This document shows positions 48,368 through 59,965 of a stretch of DNA of 64,000 bases, one piece after another. Positions within the stretch are counted from its first letter, which is position 1. The number at the start of each line of letters is the position of its first letter. Origin of the DNA: Zygnema cylindricum (Eukaryota; Streptophyta; Zygnematophyceae; Zygnematales; Zygnemataceae); assembly GCA_037447655.1 (NCBI GenBank), contig JBBHKE010000430.1, forward strand, positions 1 through 64,000. Direction: 5' to 3'. A model generated the notes under the pieces. That model did no database searches. It was not told where the DNA came from and saw only the letters and a list, made by a program, of their open reading frames with translations. The position numbers and the translations under genes are program-made.

Positions 48368-48583
48368 CACCGCGAATCGCTATTAGTGTTAATGTTTTTT
48401 TCACCACAAAAAAATATTTTATCCGTACACAATTGTTCGATTTCAGTTTTGATACCGCCAATCGGAAGCTGAGAATCTTACCATTCAATCGCCACCGTCA
48501 GATCCACAATCCGACAAGTGTGTACGGAAAAAATATGTATTAAATGGCGAAAAAAACGTTAACACTAATAGCGATACACGGTG
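48368..48583. mobile_element. Mariner-type MITE, copy H
   Basis: CACCGCGAATCGCTATTAG to the inverse of CACCGTGTATCGCTATTAG, TA on both sides, 216 bases. Close to copy G throughout the interior. Confidence 0.8.
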
Positions 48584-48776
48584 TAATTACGATGGGCTGT
48601 GTAGTCGTACTTTATGGTATTCGCACTTTATTGTATTCGTACTTTATTTTGCCAAAATTTTGTACACTGTTACGAAAAGATTGCTGAAACGGAAAGATTT
48701 CAATATTTCCAATTTGTCTCGTCTTCTTCACCTAAGCAATTTTAAAACTATTTTTCTTTTTCCATAACAAAAAAAA

Positions 48777-49702
48777 ATGATGGTTCATCAAGGTTTTTCC
48801 TTCTCTTCAAAGTCAACTATTATTTCATCAAAGTCAACTTTTTCATCGATTACATATTCTTCATCCGAATCGTTTCTCCCAGTCTCTAACTTAAAAACGA
48901 AATCATTTTCAGTCCCATGCAATATTCTATTTTTACAAAACAATGTTAGGGCATTCAAAACATTTTTTAGCAACAAAGTGACTTTATCCTCTTTCATTTC
49001 TCCCTCTTATTCATCCATAAGCACCAAAATATCCATTTTTGGAACCTGAAAGACTTGACTTGACTTGACTCTGATTTAATCTGTCTATCCTCTTTCTGTC
49101 CCGATCCCTGACCCTAACCCTTTCCTCTGACCCTGAAAGCATCGCAACAAGATCTCCCTCCCAATCTTCCTGATCGCTCTGAATCGTCTCTCCCTCCCAT
49201 CCTGCCTGATCCTCTCCTCCTCCCACTGCCTCCCTCCCAATCCTCTCCTCCCTCCCAATCCTCTCCTCCTATCCAGAACTGGCAAACCATTTTCTCTGAT
49301 GCAGATCCTTCTCTCATTGGCCCTAACAACCTCCTCAGTACCTCTCCTCTCCTCACTCCTCAACTCCCTGTACCCCTTTTTGGGCCCGAATTTGGAGGCT
49401 GGTGCAGTTTTTGTTGCTTAAGGAGTGGATGGCAAGAGTGTGGAGCTTGTGAGGGAGAGGGAGGATACGTGACAAAACCCGGTCTCGCGGGGAAAAAAGG
49501 GGTAACAGGATTCGCAAGGTGTAAAACTTGTTACGGAAGAACGGTGGTTCCATGTCTCATTTGTGGCATTCCAGACCCTGCCACGTGGCATAAGTGGAAG
49601 GAACATGCGAGGAGATGGCCGAGGAAGAAGGGGAGTGGGGGGAAGGGAAAGGGAGAGGGAGGGAGAGAGGGAAAGGGAGTGGGAAAGGGAGAGGGAGAGT
49701 AA
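48777..49702 (+). CDS. DnaJ-type zinc-finger protein, probably plastid-targeted, two exons
   Basis: Exon 1 (48777 to about 48977) encodes a Ser/Thr/Lys-rich, acid-poor leader (MMVHQGFSFSSKSTIISSKS onward) that looks like a chloroplast transit peptide. Exon 2 follows a long CT tract and a CCTATCCAG acceptor at 49276. It reads NWQTIFSDADPSLIGPNN, then cysteine pairs CSFC, CGACEGEGG, CKTCYGRTVVP and CLICG, a CxxCxGxG zinc pattern as in DnaJ cysteine-rich domains and BSD2/PSA2-type plastid chaperones. The upstream part of exon 2 has no ATG, which is why simple ORF calling starts it too late. The donor of exon 1 (AACAAA/GTGACT) fits phase 0 but is weak. The C-terminus runs into a GA microsatellite and becomes Gly/Lys/Glu-rich up to the stop at 49702. 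Inferred role: thiol or chaperone function in plastid assembly. Confidence 0.55.
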
Positions 49703-49790
49703 GAGGGGGAGAGGAGATTGATTATCAGCAAAGGGAGAGAGGAGGCGAAGAGAGAGAGGGAGAGGGAGCAGGAGAGGGAGATTGATTATC
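49594..49790. repeat. GGGAGA/GGGAAA purine array
   Basis: Degenerate array overlapping the 3' coding end and flank of the zinc-finger gene; contains a repeated GATTGATTATCAGCAAA at both ends of its second half. Confidence 0.8.
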
Positions 49791-51559
49791 AGCAAAAGAA
49801 AACAGAAATAAATTTGTGGAAACGTGAATTAAGTTTAGAAAGGGCACAGTGTCATCCGGCCTCCGGAGAAAGGTGACAAATGAGAAACCCTAGAAAATAT
49901 TATAACCCTAAAGATTCAGAAACCCTCATACCTTCAAACGCATTTGATGTTTAAACACTTAAAGTTTACACGCTTAAAGTTTAAACGCTTAATGTGGGGC
50001 ATAGCATACATTTCGAAAGAGATACAAGGACCAGAAAGATAGTAAACAAAAAATGGACTCAAAAGTGGTTTCTTTCCAAAGTGGTGTCGACCGTCGATTG
50101 CATTTGTCGAAAGGTTGGAAACACTACATTTGATTACCTCATACTATACCCCAAAAAATACCCGTATAATATGGGGGTAATATATGGGGGCGTATGATAG
50201 GGGGCAACCAGACGTTTGTGTTTCCAAACTTTTTAACTGCGGTCTCAACATAGAGACAACTAGAACTGTTCAAATTTTTGAAAGGCTTTTTAGGATTGGC
50301 TGTGATGTTTTGGTGACAAAGACATCCCAGTTTTCCAGTTTTCCTTCTCTTGTACTGAACACTGTCCATACCTCCCTCCCTACACTCCTGTCTCTCCCAC
50401 ACTCTCCTTCTCTCTCCCCACACTCTTCTTCTCTCCCCACACTCTTCTTCTCTCCCTCCCACACGCTTCTCCTCTCCCTCCCACACTCTATTTCTCTCCC
50501 TCCACACTCTCTTTGTCTCCTCCCATGCTCTCTCTCTCCCACTTCCCCCCATGTTCTCTTTCTTTCCCTCCCACGCTCTCCTTCTCTCCCTCCCTCCTCC
50601 CCTCCTTTAAAAAAAATTGTTAATGAAATCTCCTACTAAATTCAAAACCAAAGCGTGTGACTTCTTTGCCAACTTGACTTTGTTTTTACTTTTTCTTTTT
50701 CTTTCTCTTTTTCTTTGTCTTAAACAAGTTCGAATTCATAAGAAAGTTGTACGGAAAAGCAGTTTGAAACACGATATTGTATCCTTGTTGGACGAGGCAT
50801 TAATTCGGCATTATATGGAGAGGGTTGTAATTGTATGGGCTTTGCGAGGACGTTGTTGTCTTTTCCAGCTATTAGTCTTTTTCTTATTATTATAGTTTTT
50901 GCAGTTGAGTAAAAGAACCAGTATTTAAATATTACCGCCGAGGAGCAAATGATGAAAGAATAACCCGACGTTTGGTGAAATAAATCAAATGAAAAAAAAA
51001 TAGCATGTAAACTAAAATAAAAAATATGCACTCCACGAAAATGCTTACATCATGTAATTGCCTAGTTTCTATCGTGGAAAATATATGACTTTTTCGGTAA
51101 CAACTACGAATTGATTACCCGCCAAACTTCATTCACCTCTGATTACCACTGATGTTGTTCATTTTTCCAAAATTTCTTTTCGAATCGGTTTTTGTTGTAC
51201 ACTCCTAAAAAAATATCCACTTGCTCCAAATCTCAATTTGTAAACCGCAAAGTGAATTGTTACTAAAATAAAAAAAATATTAGTGTGGGGTTTCTTTTAG
51301 TGTTATCAATTCTAATTTCGTTCCGGTTGGCGTGGTTGAATTTGAACTGCTTAAAGTATTACTGTTAAAAAATCAACAATTAGTGTTATTGACGTAATTT
51401 TGTAGTCAGGTCTTGTAAAAAAATGGCACCGAATCAATGCCACCAAATTTATTGGTTCGACTTGTCCCGCGTGGATGACCTTCCCAACCTTTCTAATCTT
51501 TAGGGGTCTTTTGTTCTTTTGATAAAGTGTTTCCCCAATCGCCCCGCCTACTTTACTAG
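49791..51559. other. Intergenic with a CT-rich minisatellite at 50355-50610
   Basis: 50355-50610 holds about ten ~25-base units around TCTCTCCCTCCCACACTCT. 49940-49995 repeats TTTAAACGCTTAA-like words. No convincing gene; ORFs here are low-complexity or motif-free. Confidence 0.5.
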
Positions 51560-52655
51560 CACTTACCCTCCCACCCTAACGTTTGTCTCATCCCTTTCAG
51601 CATTTGATCATCGCTTGATAGACGTCTTTCACACTTTGTTAAGTCGAGGGGCTTTGATCACGAGTTTGGGCCTACGGCCCCCCTTTAGGCTTCTCTTCTT
51701 TTGCAAGCAGGTTGGGTTACTATCGATGGTATGTATTCATCGTCCCACCTATTTGAGAAGTTTGTGCCTTATTACCTCCACTCTCCTGTTCTTGCTAACA
51801 GTTGTCCCTCATGTTTCGGACTATTTGCCTTTTGGATGCGTCATGTTCTCTTCCTTTTGCTGTTGTCACGGATATACCAGTTCTTTCCACCGCTGTTTCA
51901 AAATCAGTTGGGCGATACCAAGATTCAATTTCTGAACAGGTTGTCGTTGCCATTAAAACCGAGCACCTCGAGGCGCTTCCTTCTGATTCTTCGCGTGCAT
52001 GCTTTCCCTCGTGCGGTGGACATCCACCCTATATCTCCCGTCTGCTCGCTAAGATGAAGGAGCGAGATTATGCACAACGAGACCCTATGGATCACTTTAT
52101 TCCGGTGGCAGTCAGTTGTTTGGGTGTTGAGTTGAACGAGTTTCTCCGTACTCGTGGCCGGCGCTCATTCGAGCGACGGGGACCGCGGAGCCCTCCTAGT
52201 TCGGTCCTTACTTCTTTTTTATGGTCACCGTTTATTCGTGGCTTTACAGCGAGTGCAAGCTACTTTCTTCCTTCGATCGGCTATTGCGGTCATGGATCGT
52301 CGACGTGTTCCGAAACTCCCTCAACGTGCTTTCCCGAGCTTGGGGGAATTACGAGGTTGTTTTTTGTAGATATTTGAATTAGTTGAGGTTGGGGTTGTAG
52401 TGTTTGTTTAAGTGCGTTGCTGTGTTTTTCTTTTTGGGTTTGAGCACCTTTGTTTTATGTTATATTTTTATGTGTTCACGTTGCTTTTCTTGGTTTTTTT
52501 TGCCCTTCTTGGAGTTTTTCTGTTTTGGGCCATGCCACCCCGTTTGTACCTTTGGACTCAGATGGTTTCCCATCGCGCTTTTTAATTCCATCTGCTTTTT
52601 TTTTTACTCAGGTGGTATACCATCACACTTTTTAATAAAGTCTTGTTACTAAAAA
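51560..52655 (+). mobile_element. Decayed LINE-type retrotransposon, C-terminal end and 3' tail
   Basis: In one frame DHFIPVAVSCLGVELNEFLR (about 52096-52155) and, after a frameshift, RGALLVRSLLLFYGHRLFVA with LQRVQA (about 52170-52250) follow the conserved ending of plant LINE ORF2 proteins (FIPLAVE.. then a VALQRxQA block). It ends in a G/T-rich 3' region, GGACTCAGATGGTTTCCCAT, an AATAAAGTC-like signal and a short A run at 52651. Strongly 5'-truncated and frameshifted. The assignment rests on remembered family pattern only. Confidence 0.5.
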
Positions 52656-53023
52656 AAATAACTCGTAGAAGATTCAGAGTGTCACATAGAAACGGTCAAT
52701 TCCCGTGAAGAGTTGTGTTTTCTTTGCCTAAGCTTTTAATATTCCAACTCGTATGGATTGAAATTGATTACTCTATCATTTGGGAGACTGCCTGGAAAAG
52801 TGAGGTTTTGTACAAACATTGGTACGTTTTGCCCAATAGTATCAAGGAAACAATGAAAACTCACCTGTTTTTTTTTCTCTCTGAGATTGCAAAGACTTTT
52901 TTCTCCTTTCAGTTTCTTTCTTCAGTTTGTAACCTTAACATCTGACCAATAATCGAACTCGAAATGAGACAGTGGTCAGACCCAATCCTAGATAATCCCA
53001 ACTCCCTCTTGTAGTTTTTCAGT

Positions 53024-53562
53024 TTTTGCTTTGCCGCCCCTTTTGTACCCTCGGACTCAGATGGTTTACCATCGTGCTTTTTAATTTATCTTGTGTGATT
53101 ATTCTATTATATAAGCAGGATAAATTAAAAAGCGCGATGGTAACCCATCTGAGTCCAGGGTACAAAAGGGGTGGCATTATTCTTTTGGAAATGAATTCAA
53201 TTTTTGGTGAATAAAACTATGGGCATGTAAGCAAACGCGTTTTGGAACCCTTCTAAGTAAACATAGATTCTCACTTAGTTAAGAGGTCATGACTATGAAA
53301 GCCACAAAGCTTTTATCACTAAAGGTTGTTTTACATTTGCAAACAATTATCCTTCTTTGAATTTCAGTCTCTTATCACAGAGGCTGTAATGTTACAACTT
53401 CTGTGAAGTCTAAAACTTTTGCCCCTTCTGTGTGTTGATTTCTTTCCGGTTGTTTTTTATTTCAGTTTGCTTCCTTCTGTATTCAGTTTTTCAGTTTCAT
53501 TTTTCGCTTTCATTTCCTTTGTTCCCACGTACTCATATGGTTTACCATCGCGCTTTCATAGT
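53024..53562. repeat. Extra copies of the LINE-tail motif, including an inverted pair
   Basis: GACTCAGATGGTTTACCATCGTGCTTTTT-type sequence recurs at 53055-53088 (+), 53116-53160 (-) and 53530-53556 (+). The first two face each other and could fold back over about 40 bases. Confidence 0.7.
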
Positions 53563-54615
53563 CAAACTCAGAAGTTTAAAATAGATAACCTAATAGAGAA
53601 ATACTATACATTATTTTATTATCGATCTTTACATTGGCTCGAATAAAATGGCATTCGAACAAAGACATCAATTATTGCATATAGGTCAAAACTGAAGATA
53701 CAATAGTTGTCCATTTGGATTGAAAACTTTGAGAAAACGATATTATAGCGTTCTTGGCCGTGTGCTTTTTCCCCTTCCTAGTACAAACTTGCAGCAACTG
53801 ATACTGGCATCCTTTTCTCCATACAATCTGTTCTTCTTAAAATGTCCCACAAGCCCGTCACGGCTTCCAGTTGAACATTGGAGCGCTAACTGCATATTAA
53901 TTGCATTAAAATGTATACGAATACATTATATAGTTGAATGCAATGTTGAGAGTCATACGATAGAGCTTGACGAGGTCGGTTCAGAGAGCACCCATGAGAG
54001 TATTTTCTGTGTGAAAAGTCGAACTTCATGTTGAGGATGTTTGGACGCCATACTTGCTGGTATCTTGCCCAAACCAAGTAATGTTTAGTGAACAAAAAAG
54101 GCCTCCAAACATTTTATTTTCACAGCTATTGTCTACACTGCTCGTCGCTAATAGTGTTGATAGCACTGATCCGGTTGCGACTTTTTTCGAGCGAAAATCA
54201 CAACAGATTGTTAATGACACCAACATTAAATTAGTATTTTTACATTCTAATTCCGCATTTACACTAATAAATCCTTTAAACTAGGGATGGGAAGTGTACT
54301 ATTCGCTTGATCATAAGTTATCATTTGTTCGAATATAAGTGCTTACGACTTCATCAACATGCAAAATAATTGGAAAGGGTAAAGTTTGGGTTAGAGAAGG
54401 CCACACCCCAGGCTAGGAGAGGAAATGTACACTCTTCCTTCGGTAGGCTCAATAGATAAGCTGAAACCTGTATGGATAATAAGCCAAAGACATGATATTT
54501 GGTAATGTGTTATTGGATTAGAGCTTTTGGCAGTTAAAAGTATAGACAAGTAATAAATAGAAAGTAACCATCGACGAGGGGACGATCGCAATGAGCAGAG
54601 GGACGGCTCACTCAC
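53563..54615. other. Intergenic or 3' part of the unknown minus gene
   Basis: 54140-54285 contains a decayed repeat (TCGCTAATAGTGTTGATAGC, GGTTGCGACTTTTTTCGAGC) also seen at 47995-48080. Further exons of the minus-strand gene could be here, but I could not identify one. The 104-codon plus ORF at 53720 has no motif. Confidence 0.35.
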
Positions 54616-56929
54616 AAGAACAGCAACAGCTGTCAAGCGCTCAGAAGCTTGGCCGCAAATAAATCGAGGATTCTCATGAAGTAGTGTGTAAATATCGGAG
54701 CAAGTTTGAAAGCTCACTTTCTTTCCTATCCGAGATGTGCTCCTGCACCCGTAAAATTAATATGGAATACTTTTCTCTTTTAATGTCTATCTTTACCATC
54801 AGAATTGTCTATTATAATCGCTTCTTTTTCTGTTGTCTCAAATTCAGGTAGGAGTTACTCTGGATTCATTTATTCAGGTTGCTGTACTTGTAGATAAAAA
54901 ATGAAAAAACTGCAAAAGGACCACAATAACCTCATCAATTCAATCTACCCTGTGCTTCGTTTCTTCTATTTGTGGTTTCACTCGGTTTTGAAGGTAGCAG
55001 AAACTTTGTCAAAAACCAGTTTTTAAAGAGGAGACTTAATTGTGAACAATTGACTCGAAATTGGACCAGTGCCAGTTGTTAAAGAGGGACTTTATACTAA
55101 AACAAACCGTAAAAGAAAGAATCCAAGGGTGGATTCTCACCGCAACTGAGAGAACATGTCCTCCAAAAAAATTATTCCGAGCTTTCTCGCCCGAAGATCA
55201 AAGTTGATCATCTGCAAAAAAATTGCAAAAAAAATGCAAAACAAAATCATCAATTGCACTGTCAAATGATTGCAGTTTATTTTCACATTAAAAGGAGGAT
55301 AACACACACACAAATTTTTATTCATTGTTTGTATCGAGCAATGTGAGTAGTCATAGATTTTCTAATACAAAAATCAAAAACTACTTAGAGGATGAACAAC
55401 AGTATGTCTGCAATACAACACCCTTCGCCTTCCACTTCCCCCCTTAGGGAGAGGGAGAGGGAGAGGGAGAGGGAGAGGGAGAGGGAGAGGGAGAGGGAGA
55501 GGGAGAGGGAGAGGGAGAGGGAGAGGGAGAGGGAGAGGGAGAGGGAGAGGGAGAGGGAGAGGGAGAGGGAGAGGGAGAGGGAGAGGGAGAGGGAGAGGGA
55601 GAGGGAGAGGGAGAGGGAGAGGGAGAGGGAGAGGGAGAGGGAGAGGGAGAGGGAGAGGGAGAGGGAGAGGGAGAGGGAGAGGGAGAGGGAGAGGGAGAGG
55701 GAGAGGGAGAGGGAGAGGGAGAGGGAGAGGGAGAGGGAGAGGGAGAGGGAGAGGGAGAGGGAGAGGGAGAGGGAGAGGGAGAGGGAGAGGGAGAGGGAGA
55801 GGGAGAGGGAGAGGGAGAGGGAGAGGGAGAGGGAGAGGGAGAGGGAGAGGGAGAGGGAGAGGGAGAGGGAGAGGGAGAGGGAGAGGGAGAGGGAGAGGGA
55901 GAGGGAGAGGGAGAGGGAGAGGGAGAGGGAGAGGGAGAGGGAGAGGGAGAGGGAGAGGGAGAGGGAGAGGGTGAGGGAAAGGGAGAGGGAGAGGGAAAGA
56001 GAGAAAGAGAGAGAGAAAGGTAGAGAGTGAGAGGGAGAGAGAGCGAGAGAACTCCAGCTGTGTTCTTGCCTTCAAAAATACTATCTCCTGCACCGCAACA
56101 GACCACACAGTACAGCCCTGGTTAGGGTGCTTCTTTCTTCTTTCAGTGTACCAGTGGAGAAAATTGGTAGATGACGGCCTTGCTTTGTTATTCAGAAGTT
56201 TACAAACTAACTGTATGATAAGAAAAAGGCTACAAAGGCAAAGAGACACGAAAGTATCGCTAACGTATCGCTTTATTGACGTGAACGCTTTATTAAAATT
56301 AAACTGTTATATGATGTTTTGCCAGATGGCTCGAATAATGTCATTAACACTAATTTGTGATTTTGACCCTAAAAACACACACTCAAATTTGAGAGATTAA
56401 CTTTAATGAAGATGGGCACAGTATCGCAACCTACCATTTCAGTAAAGTCGCTGGCAGTCAGTACGTAATCTGATATGCTGGAGTTCGCCAAACATTTCAG
56501 CTGTTCGAGAGGAATCGGGGAAGTTTCGTGCATCTGCTAAGCTCCAACCCTGGAAAATATATGTACTATCTCTGGAATGCAGGGATATTAGGGGAGAGGG
56601 AGAGGGAGAGGGAGAGGGAGAGGGAGAGGGAGAGGGAGAGGGAGAGGGAGAGGGAGAGGGAGAGGGAGAGGGAGAGGGAGAGGGAGAGGGAGAGGGAGAG
56701 GGAGAGGGAGAGGGAGAGGGAGAGGGAGAGGGAGAGGGAGAGGGAGAGGGAGAGGGAGAGGGAGAGGGAGAGGGAGAGGGAGAGGGAGAGGGAGAGGGAG
56801 AGGGAGAGGGAGAGGGAGAGGGAGAGGGAGAGGGAGAGGGAGAGGGAGAGGGAGAGGGAGAGGGAGAGGGAGGGAGAGGGAGAGGGAGAGGGAGAGGGAG
56901 AGGGAGAGGGAGAGGGAGAGGGAGAGGGA

Positions 56930-56970
<41 letters not shown>

Positions 56971-58706
56971 GAGGAGGGGAAATGGACAAAAGTTCCATAA
57001 CAACAATCCCGAGTGTAGTAGAGCAACCTAAAGAGAACAAATGCCTTACAGGTGAAATGCCTGCAGTGTGAAGGTTAAAGAAAACATGTATTGTAAAGAC
57101 AAAATGTGTGCAAACAACAGCATGGACAAACCTTGCTAGCGAGCCAAAGACAAATGATGCAGAGCAGTTGTAAGTCGTCTTGACTTGGATTCCAAAGTTT
57201 GGCAAGACTTTGAAGTCCTTGAGCTTGTCCCATACTCGAGCTCCCATCTAGTCTTCTGTGCAAGTACAGCAGTCTAAGATAAGATAGGTTTACGATGTTG
57301 TTTAGTCTAAGATAGGTTTAAGCTAGGGATAAGCTAGGTTGTACGATAGGTTTAAGTCTTGAAAAAGTGTAAGACAGGTTTAAGACAAGCTTAAAAGAGG
57401 TTTAAGAAAGGATTAAGTTAGGTTCGAAATGTGGAAGCTCATCTCCTCTCGATTTTGATACACTTGAAATTTTGATCCGCGGTTACCGCAATTTCAGTTA
57501 TTTCAGAGGCATGGCTTTCAGTAAGTCTGTGAACATCAGAGGCCAGAGAGACTGTGAAATACGTTTTTCGAATTCTACAAGTCAATTCACTCGTAGATCT
57601 CATAGATTGGATATCAAGATCAAAAAAGCTTGCCTGCTGTTGGGACATTTATCACGTTCCATTACCAGTCGTAGATATTTACGAAAAAAATGAACGGCTG
57701 TCCATCTTGTAATAGACAACAGGGGACTACCTGCTGCTGTAGTTACCTGGACAAAAATCGAAATGAAACGTAATTGTTGGTAACTTTTTCAGCTTATAAG
57801 GATGAGTTGCTAAGAGTTTCCAATTGGAAGAACTAAATTACCAAATGTTAAACATAAATAGAATGTAATAAATGGAGAGGTGATTTCCTTCCACGTCATC
57901 AATGTGAGCATACCTGGAATCCGAGATGAATCTGCTTATGGATAAAAACATGGAATCAAATAAACTTAAATATGAATTGAAGGGTAAACTTACACCTGAA
58001 AATGAACAATAGCCTTGGCCACTTGTTCGCTCTACTGTCACAATACTCCTAATTACGGTGAACAGTAATTTGAGTTACAATGCTCTTTTAGTCTAGGAAG
58101 CAGTTAGGTTATGCACTATATTGCAGAGTGTTCGTTACTGCAGAGTATCTTATTGCGGAGTGCACTTTATAAGAGTGTAGTACGGTTTGTAGCAGAGTGT
58201 ATTTTCTTGCAGATTGAATTTTCTTGCATAGCGTAATCTATTGCCGAATATACATAGGGTGAACTTTCTTGCAGGGTGTACAAGCTTTCAGAGGGTACTT
58301 TATTGCAGAGTGACATCTTGATTATATAGCTGTCATAAAAAATTCACGTTCAATGATAGCCACACAACAATTTTATAAGGCAAAAAAAATAAAAACTAAT
58401 AACTATTCAAGGTTTGCTCGATGACTAATGTGTTAATTTGTCTACAAAAACCAGTTGAAACAGGAAAAATAGTCCGATGTCGCTTCTTCATATACCACAT
58501 TTGAAACTTGCAAAACAGGTTCAATAAAGAACTTTTCGAAAATTCAAACAGTTACCGTTAACTAGACCTCTCATGTTCTATTAATTGATAGAAAAGTCCT
58601 TGCTGCTAACCTCTGTCTGAAGAAAAAAAGAAATCATCTCAGGCATAAGATCAAGTAAACGTTCACAGTTTCCCGCGTTGATCGATTGATGATCAGCATT
58701 GCTCAT
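54616..58706 (-). CDS. Unrecognised multi-exon protein gene
   Basis: Product not recognised. Exon chain on the minus strand: 58706-58611 (starts [20 protein letters not shown], donor GTTAGC), 58048-57996, an 18-base microexon 57931-57914, 57255-57132, 56549-56465 and 56117-56070 (ending in a possible GC-AG donor, GAAG/GCAAGA). All consecutive phases agree (0, 2, 2, 0, 1). A second chain, 55211-55141 and 54742-54616, also agrees internally (CG then G makes Arg) but I did not find the exon linking it. Most splice signals are strong (TTTTTTGCAG, GTGAGA, GTGAGT). The peptide is helical and leucine-rich with no zinc or catalytic motif, for example [40 protein letters not shown] and [18 protein letters not shown], so a HEAT/ARM-type protein is possible. 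The gene may continue below 54616. Confidence 0.5.
55446..55971. repeat. (GGGAGA)n hexanucleotide array 1
   Basis: About 87 essentially uninterrupted copies, then 70 bases of decayed GA repeat to 56043. It lies in an intron of the minus-strand gene, so it is (TCTCCC)n in the transcript. ORFs of alternating Arg-Glu, Ser-Pro or Leu-Pro are artefacts. Confidence 0.97.
56592..56937. repeat. (GGGAGA)n hexanucleotide array 2
   Basis: About 57 copies with one 2-base slip near 56871, then (GA)n to 56964. On the coding strand it ends only about 43 bases before the acceptor of the exon beginning at 56549. Confidence 0.97.
57262..57425. repeat. AAGATAGGTTTAAG tandem repeat
   Basis: About ten degenerate copies of AAGATAGGTTTAAG, within the intron of the unknown gene just above its exon at 57255. 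Confidence 0.7.
58110..58318. repeat. TATTGCAGAGTG tandem repeat
   Basis: About ten degenerate ~20-base units around TTTATTGCAGAGTGTA in the first intron of the unknown gene. Confidence 0.7.
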
Positions 58707-58899
58707 ATTTGTTCTCAACAGAAATCTGCTGTGAGATATTCTACTTCAAAGATTTTGAAACAACCTAAGCAAAAGAAGCTTTACAAGAGCGTAATCGATT
58801 CTACGCAATAAGTTTGAAGACATAATCCGCAATTCAAATTTTCAGATTTCTAAAACATTCTGCAGGCCGTTGGAATAGGGTACCCATGACCGTACAGTA

Positions 58900-59119
58900 C
58901 ACAGTGAATCGCTATTAGTGCTGATGTTTTTTTCGTCGCTTAAAACATATTTTTCTCCGTACACAAATGTCAAATTGTGGATCTGACGGTTGTGATTGAA
59001 ATTTGAGATTCACAGCTTCCGATTGGCGGTCTTAAACAAAAAATCGGACAGGTGTGTACGAAGAAAAAAATGTTTTTAAGTGGCCAAAAAATTATTAACA
59101 CTAATAGCGATACACGGTG
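58900..59119. mobile_element. Mariner-type MITE, copy I
   Basis: CACAGTGAATCGCTATTAG to the inverse of CACCGTGTATCGCTATTAG, TA on both sides, 220 bases. Confidence 0.8.
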
Positions 59120-59489
59120 TACACCGTGGGTTGTAACTTGTAAGATATTCCAATATGTGGAAAATAGTCAAATACAGCGAGTCGCAGTAGCCATACTTCA
59201 ACCAAATATAGACGAATTTGCGGATATTGTGATTACCGATTTACTGGAAAACCACGATTACACGTGTGAGGTTGCAAAGAGTCAACGACTGTAATGATAA
59301 ATTCGTTTCGGTTGGAGAAGCGGTCTGCGTTTATAAAAATATAGAAAAATTGCTAAATCCTTGGTGAATTTCTGGCCGACCGATGAGCCACGATATTGAT
59401 AAACGAGAAATCCTGAATTCCGGTGGTAGTTACTGTACTATCGCGCCGAATTTAGTATTTCGACTAAACATTTGATTATTTATTTGAAT
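59120..59489. other. Intergenic, no gene recognised
   Basis: Short AT-rich spacer between two MITEs. The ORF crossing from the MITE into this region has no motif. Confidence 0.35.
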
Positions 59490-59776
59490 CATAGTTCAAA
59501 AGTAGGTGAAAGATTGTATGCAAAACATACAATATGACCTTAAGACCCATATTGTATTCTGACCTATTCGGACCAATTAAAATTTTCGGACCAAAAATTG
59601 GACCAATTAAAACATTCGTACCAAATAGTTTTATTTACACCGTCAGATTTGAACAATCGGACGGTCGCTGATCAAAGTAGTGATCTAAGAAGATGACACG
59701 AAAAGCCCATAACACAACTTACGATAAAGGCGCCGACCAAAGGCCTACCATAAAAACGCCTACTTTTGAACTATGG
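59490..59776. mobile_element. hAT-like MITE, copy 5 (short form)
   Basis: CATAGTTCAAAAGTAGGTG to TACTTTTGAACTATGG, flanked by ATTTGAAT at 59482-59489 and 59777-59784. About 290 bases, with the central region deleted. Confidence 0.8.
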
Positions 59777-59965
59777 ATTTGAATTGCGAACTATGTACAG
59801 TTTTGAGTTCGACATCGTACGATACGTACTTTTTGTTCTATGCTGCTGATAAGCTACAGTACAGTAAAGTACAGTATCGTGGCTGTTAGCCGTAACATAA
59901 TCACGCACTAATTTCACAATACAGTGACACCAATAGTGACTACAGTGATACTAACTAAAATGTAC

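Noticed and set aside
55374-57247. Long ORFs of Arg-Glu, Ser-Pro, Leu-Pro or Ser-Leu repeats
   Set aside because: They are six-frame translations of the (GGGAGA)n arrays, where stops cannot occur; the arrays lie in introns.
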